Below are positions 62,395 to 64,000 of a DNA stretch of 64,000 nucleotides, piece by piece. Position 1 is the stretch's first letter, and every line of letters begins with the position of its first letter. The position numbers were made by a program, and so were the translations under genes. Location of the stretch: assembly GCA_036504595.1 (NCBI GenBank), contig DASXUX010000014.1, positions 186,001 to 250,000 on the forward strand. The letters run 5' to 3'. Source of the stretch: DASXUX01 sp036504595 (lineage in GTDB: Bacteria > Planctomycetota > SZUA-567 > H5-PLA8). The notes below the pieces were generated by a model that was given only the letters and a program-made list of their open reading frames with translations, was not told the DNA's origin and did not search any database.

Positions 62395-63591
62395 ATGAAA
62401 TATGTCGTTGTGTGTCCGGATGGCGCAGCAGACTGGCCGATCAGTTCGCTGGGCAACAAGACGCCGCTGGAGGCTGCCAAGCTGCCCAATCTGGCGCGAG
62501 CGGCGGCAGAAGGCGTTGTCGGCCGGGCGATGCACATTCCCGACGGGATGGACAACGGATCCGACACCTGCTGCATGTCTCTGCTGGGTTTCGATCCGGC
62601 GAAGTATCACAGCGGCCGAGCGCCGCTGGAAGCCAAATCGCTGGGCGTCGAGCTCGCTCCGGACGACCTGGCGGTGCGCTGCAACACGGTGACCATCGAA
62701 GACGACGTGATGGTGGACTTCACGGCCGGCCACATCAAGACCGACGAGAGCGCGCAGCTCATCAAGGAATTGGAATCAAACTTCGGCCGCGACGGACTCC
62801 ACTTCTATCCCGGCGTCAGTTACCGACACCTGGTGGTCTTGCGCCGCACCGAACCGTTGCAAGCTCAATGCACGCCGCCGCACAACATCACCGGGCGCAA
62901 GATCGACAGCTATCTGCCACAGGGCGCTGACGCCAGCGTTTTGCTTGAGCTGATGGAAAACTCCAAGCCCATTTTCGAACGCCATGCGGTCAACAAGGCG
63001 CGAGTGAAAGCGGGCGATTCGCCGGCGACGCAGATCTGGCTGTGGGGACACGGGCGGCGGCCCAGCCTGCCGCTCTTCAAGGACAGCTATGGCGTCAGCG
63101 GCGCAATCATCAGCGCGGTCGATCTGCTGCGCAGTCTGGCGATGTACTTGGGCCTGGAAGTGGTCAAAGTTCCGGGCATCACGGGCTACGTCGATACGGA
63201 CTACGAGGCCAAAGGACGTTACGCGCTCGATGCTTTGGATCGAAACGATCTGGTTTTTGTGCACGTCGAAGCTCCGGACGAATGCGGTCATCAGGGCGAC
63301 ACTGCAGGCAAGGTGAAGTCGCTGGAGCGCATCGACGAGGCGATTATCGGCCCGATTCTCGATTGCGAACGGGCCAAGAGCGGCGGGCTGCGCCTGCTGG
63401 TCTGCCCAGATCATCCGACGCCGATCGCCATCAAAACGCACTCGACGGAGCCTTCGCCGTTTGTCGCGTGGGGTCCAGGGCTGGCCAGCAATGGCCTGCA
63501 CTATAATGAAGCGCAGGCGCGTCTCTCAAAAGTGTCGCTGAAGCATGGGCACGAGTTGATGGGATGCTTCCTTAACGCGACGCTCGCCTGA
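62395..63591 (+). CDS. apgM: Cofactor-independent phosphoglycerate mutase, archaeal type
   Basis: A 398-residue enzyme of the alkaline phosphatase superfamily that interconverts 2- and 3-phosphoglycerate. Family marks are the N-terminal VVVCPDGAADWPI, GMDNGSDTCCMSLLGFDP with the nucleophile serine, IWLWGHGRRPSLPLF, VPGITGYVDTDY, VHVEAPDECGHQGD and LLVCPDHPTPI with metal ligands. The ApgM form is shared by archaea and by some deeply branching or anaerobic bacteria. The ATG at 62395 follows GGAGAC. Confidence 0.93.
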   Translation: MKYVVVCPDGAADWPISSLGNKTPLEAAKLPNLARAAAEGVVGRAMHIPDGMDNGSDTCCMSLLGFDPAKYHSGRAPLEAKSLGVELAPDDLAVRCNTVTIEDDVMVDFTAGHIKTDESAQLIKELESNFGRDGLHFYPGVSYRHLVVLRRTEPLQAQCTPPHNITGRKIDSYLPQGADASVLLELMENSKPIFERHAVNKARVKAGDSPATQIWLWGHGRRPSLPLFKDSYGVSGAIISAVDLLRSLAMYLGLEVVKVPGITGYVDTDYEAKGRYALDALDRNDLVFVHVEAPDECGHQGDTAGKVKSLERIDEAIIGPILDCERAKSGGLRLLVCPDHPTPIAIKTHSTEPSPFVAWGPGLASNGLHYNEAQARLSKVSLKHGHELMGCFLNATLA

Positions 63592-63621
63592 TTGCGGGCC
63601 GGCAGGAGGTCAGGTTTTCAG

Positions 63622-64000
63622 ATGGCGAACAAGAGTCCTGAAGAACTGCGGCAGCACCTATCCAAGCTAGTGGAGCAAGACCGCAATGCTTGCATCGCAG
63701 AAATACAGCAGCTCTGCTCGGCTGGCGATCCGGCCGTTATCGAACCCATCCTGGCCAGTCTGGTCGATGCGCCATCCGAAGTGCATGACCCGGCCTCCGA
63801 CGCGATCGTGCGAAAACTCCGCATGCCGACGGTCATCCCGGTTCTGCTGCATCTCATGCGGGACCGGTCCGTGGTGGTGCGGATGCTGGCCGCCCGGATC
63901 CTCGCCGATTGCCATATCGAAGACGCGATCCCGATGCTCGCCACGGCGATTCAACTGCACGATCCGTTCATCCGCGCGGCGGTGGCTCGCGCCCTGGGCA
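63622..64000 (+). CDS. HEAT-repeat protein, 3' end cut by window edge
   Basis: The 126 residues present begin after AGGAGG (12 nt) with MANKSPEELRQHLSKLVEQD and continue with helical repeats such as DPAVIEPILASLVDAPSEVH and RMLAARILADCHIEDAIPML, the pattern of HEAT/PBS-lyase repeats. It is a cytoplasmic scaffold-like protein so far as visible. It lies 30 bp past apgM on the same strand. Confidence 0.8.
   Translation, partial: MANKSPEELRQHLSKLVEQDRNACIAEIQQLCSAGDPAVIEPILASLVDAPSEVHDPASDAIVRKLRMPTVIPVLLHLMRDRSVVVRMLAARILADCHIEDAIPMLATAIQLHDPFIRAAVARALG

Overview
The window is GC-rich (roughly 58-60% by eye) bacterial chromosome with dense coding on both strands. It suggests an uncultivated diderm heterotroph of the Planctomycetota/Verrucomicrobiota/Lentisphaerota/Hydrogenedentota/Sumerlaeota kind. 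That rests on many secreted glycoside hydrolases and sugar-binding proteins, a Tat-exported Gfo/Idh/MocA oxidoreductase, PA14 and parallel beta-helix surface proteins, FG-GAP repeats, an outer-membrane channel and an O-antigen polymerase-like protein. No rRNA, tRNA or marker gene fixes the phylum, so this is inference.

Layout. 1-8165 (minus): a cobalamin operon read from a sigma70-like promoter through a cobalamin riboswitch and an intrinsic terminator into cobT, a cobD-cobQ fusion, cbiB, cobO, cbiA, cbiC and cbiJ (cut by the left edge), mostly joined by ATGA/GTGA overlaps. 8285-14044: an alpha/beta hydrolase, DUF3108, a metallophosphatase, DUF2721, GH16 and FHA genes. 14229-30837: a carbohydrate-use region with a beta-helix/PA14 protein, a GH42-like protein, a GH95-like protein with an inserted LamG domain, two-sided transport and oxidoreductase genes, a HEAT lipoprotein, a methyltransferase, rhamnose mutarotase and a FliA/WhiG-type sigma factor. 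30997-31814: overlapping divergent promoters and bacterioferritin. 31937-33548: a complete IS110-family element with a candidate bridge RNA. 33749-45915: DUF362-ferredoxin, small accessory genes, a pseudopilin, a serine hydrolase, a beta-propeller protein, pabB, a two-gene module of unknown function, an FG-GAP gene interrupted by one in-frame TGA, a discoidin-like protein, an outer-membrane protein and a CBM9 protein. 46144-51625: surface polysaccharide genes (TagA-type transferase, Wzy-like polymerase, GT4). 51917-64000: STN-domain protein, EF-hand protein, PPOX flavoprotein, UVR protein, B12-dependent metH, an MFS transporter, apgM and a HEAT protein cut by the right edge.

The most striking property is the load of dispersed repeats and where they sit. 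At least four kinds are visible: REP/BIME-like GTAG-hairpin elements; paired-hairpin elements with GTGGCAC ends, stems of 17-18 bp and 8-nt loops that are complementary between partners; CACAGAG inverted repeats; and heptamer or octamer tandem arrays of many unrelated sequences. They lie between genes and also in frame inside genes, repeatedly at domain linkers (CbiA, CobD-CobQ, MetH at four places, PabB at several places, the TagA-type transferase). The IS110 element interrupts a CACAGAG repeat, and its non-coding end carries two short stretches matching the two halves of that target around a small hairpin, as expected of a bridge RNA target loop. De novo B12 synthesis and a B12-dependent methionine synthase share the window, so the two systems are metabolically linked.
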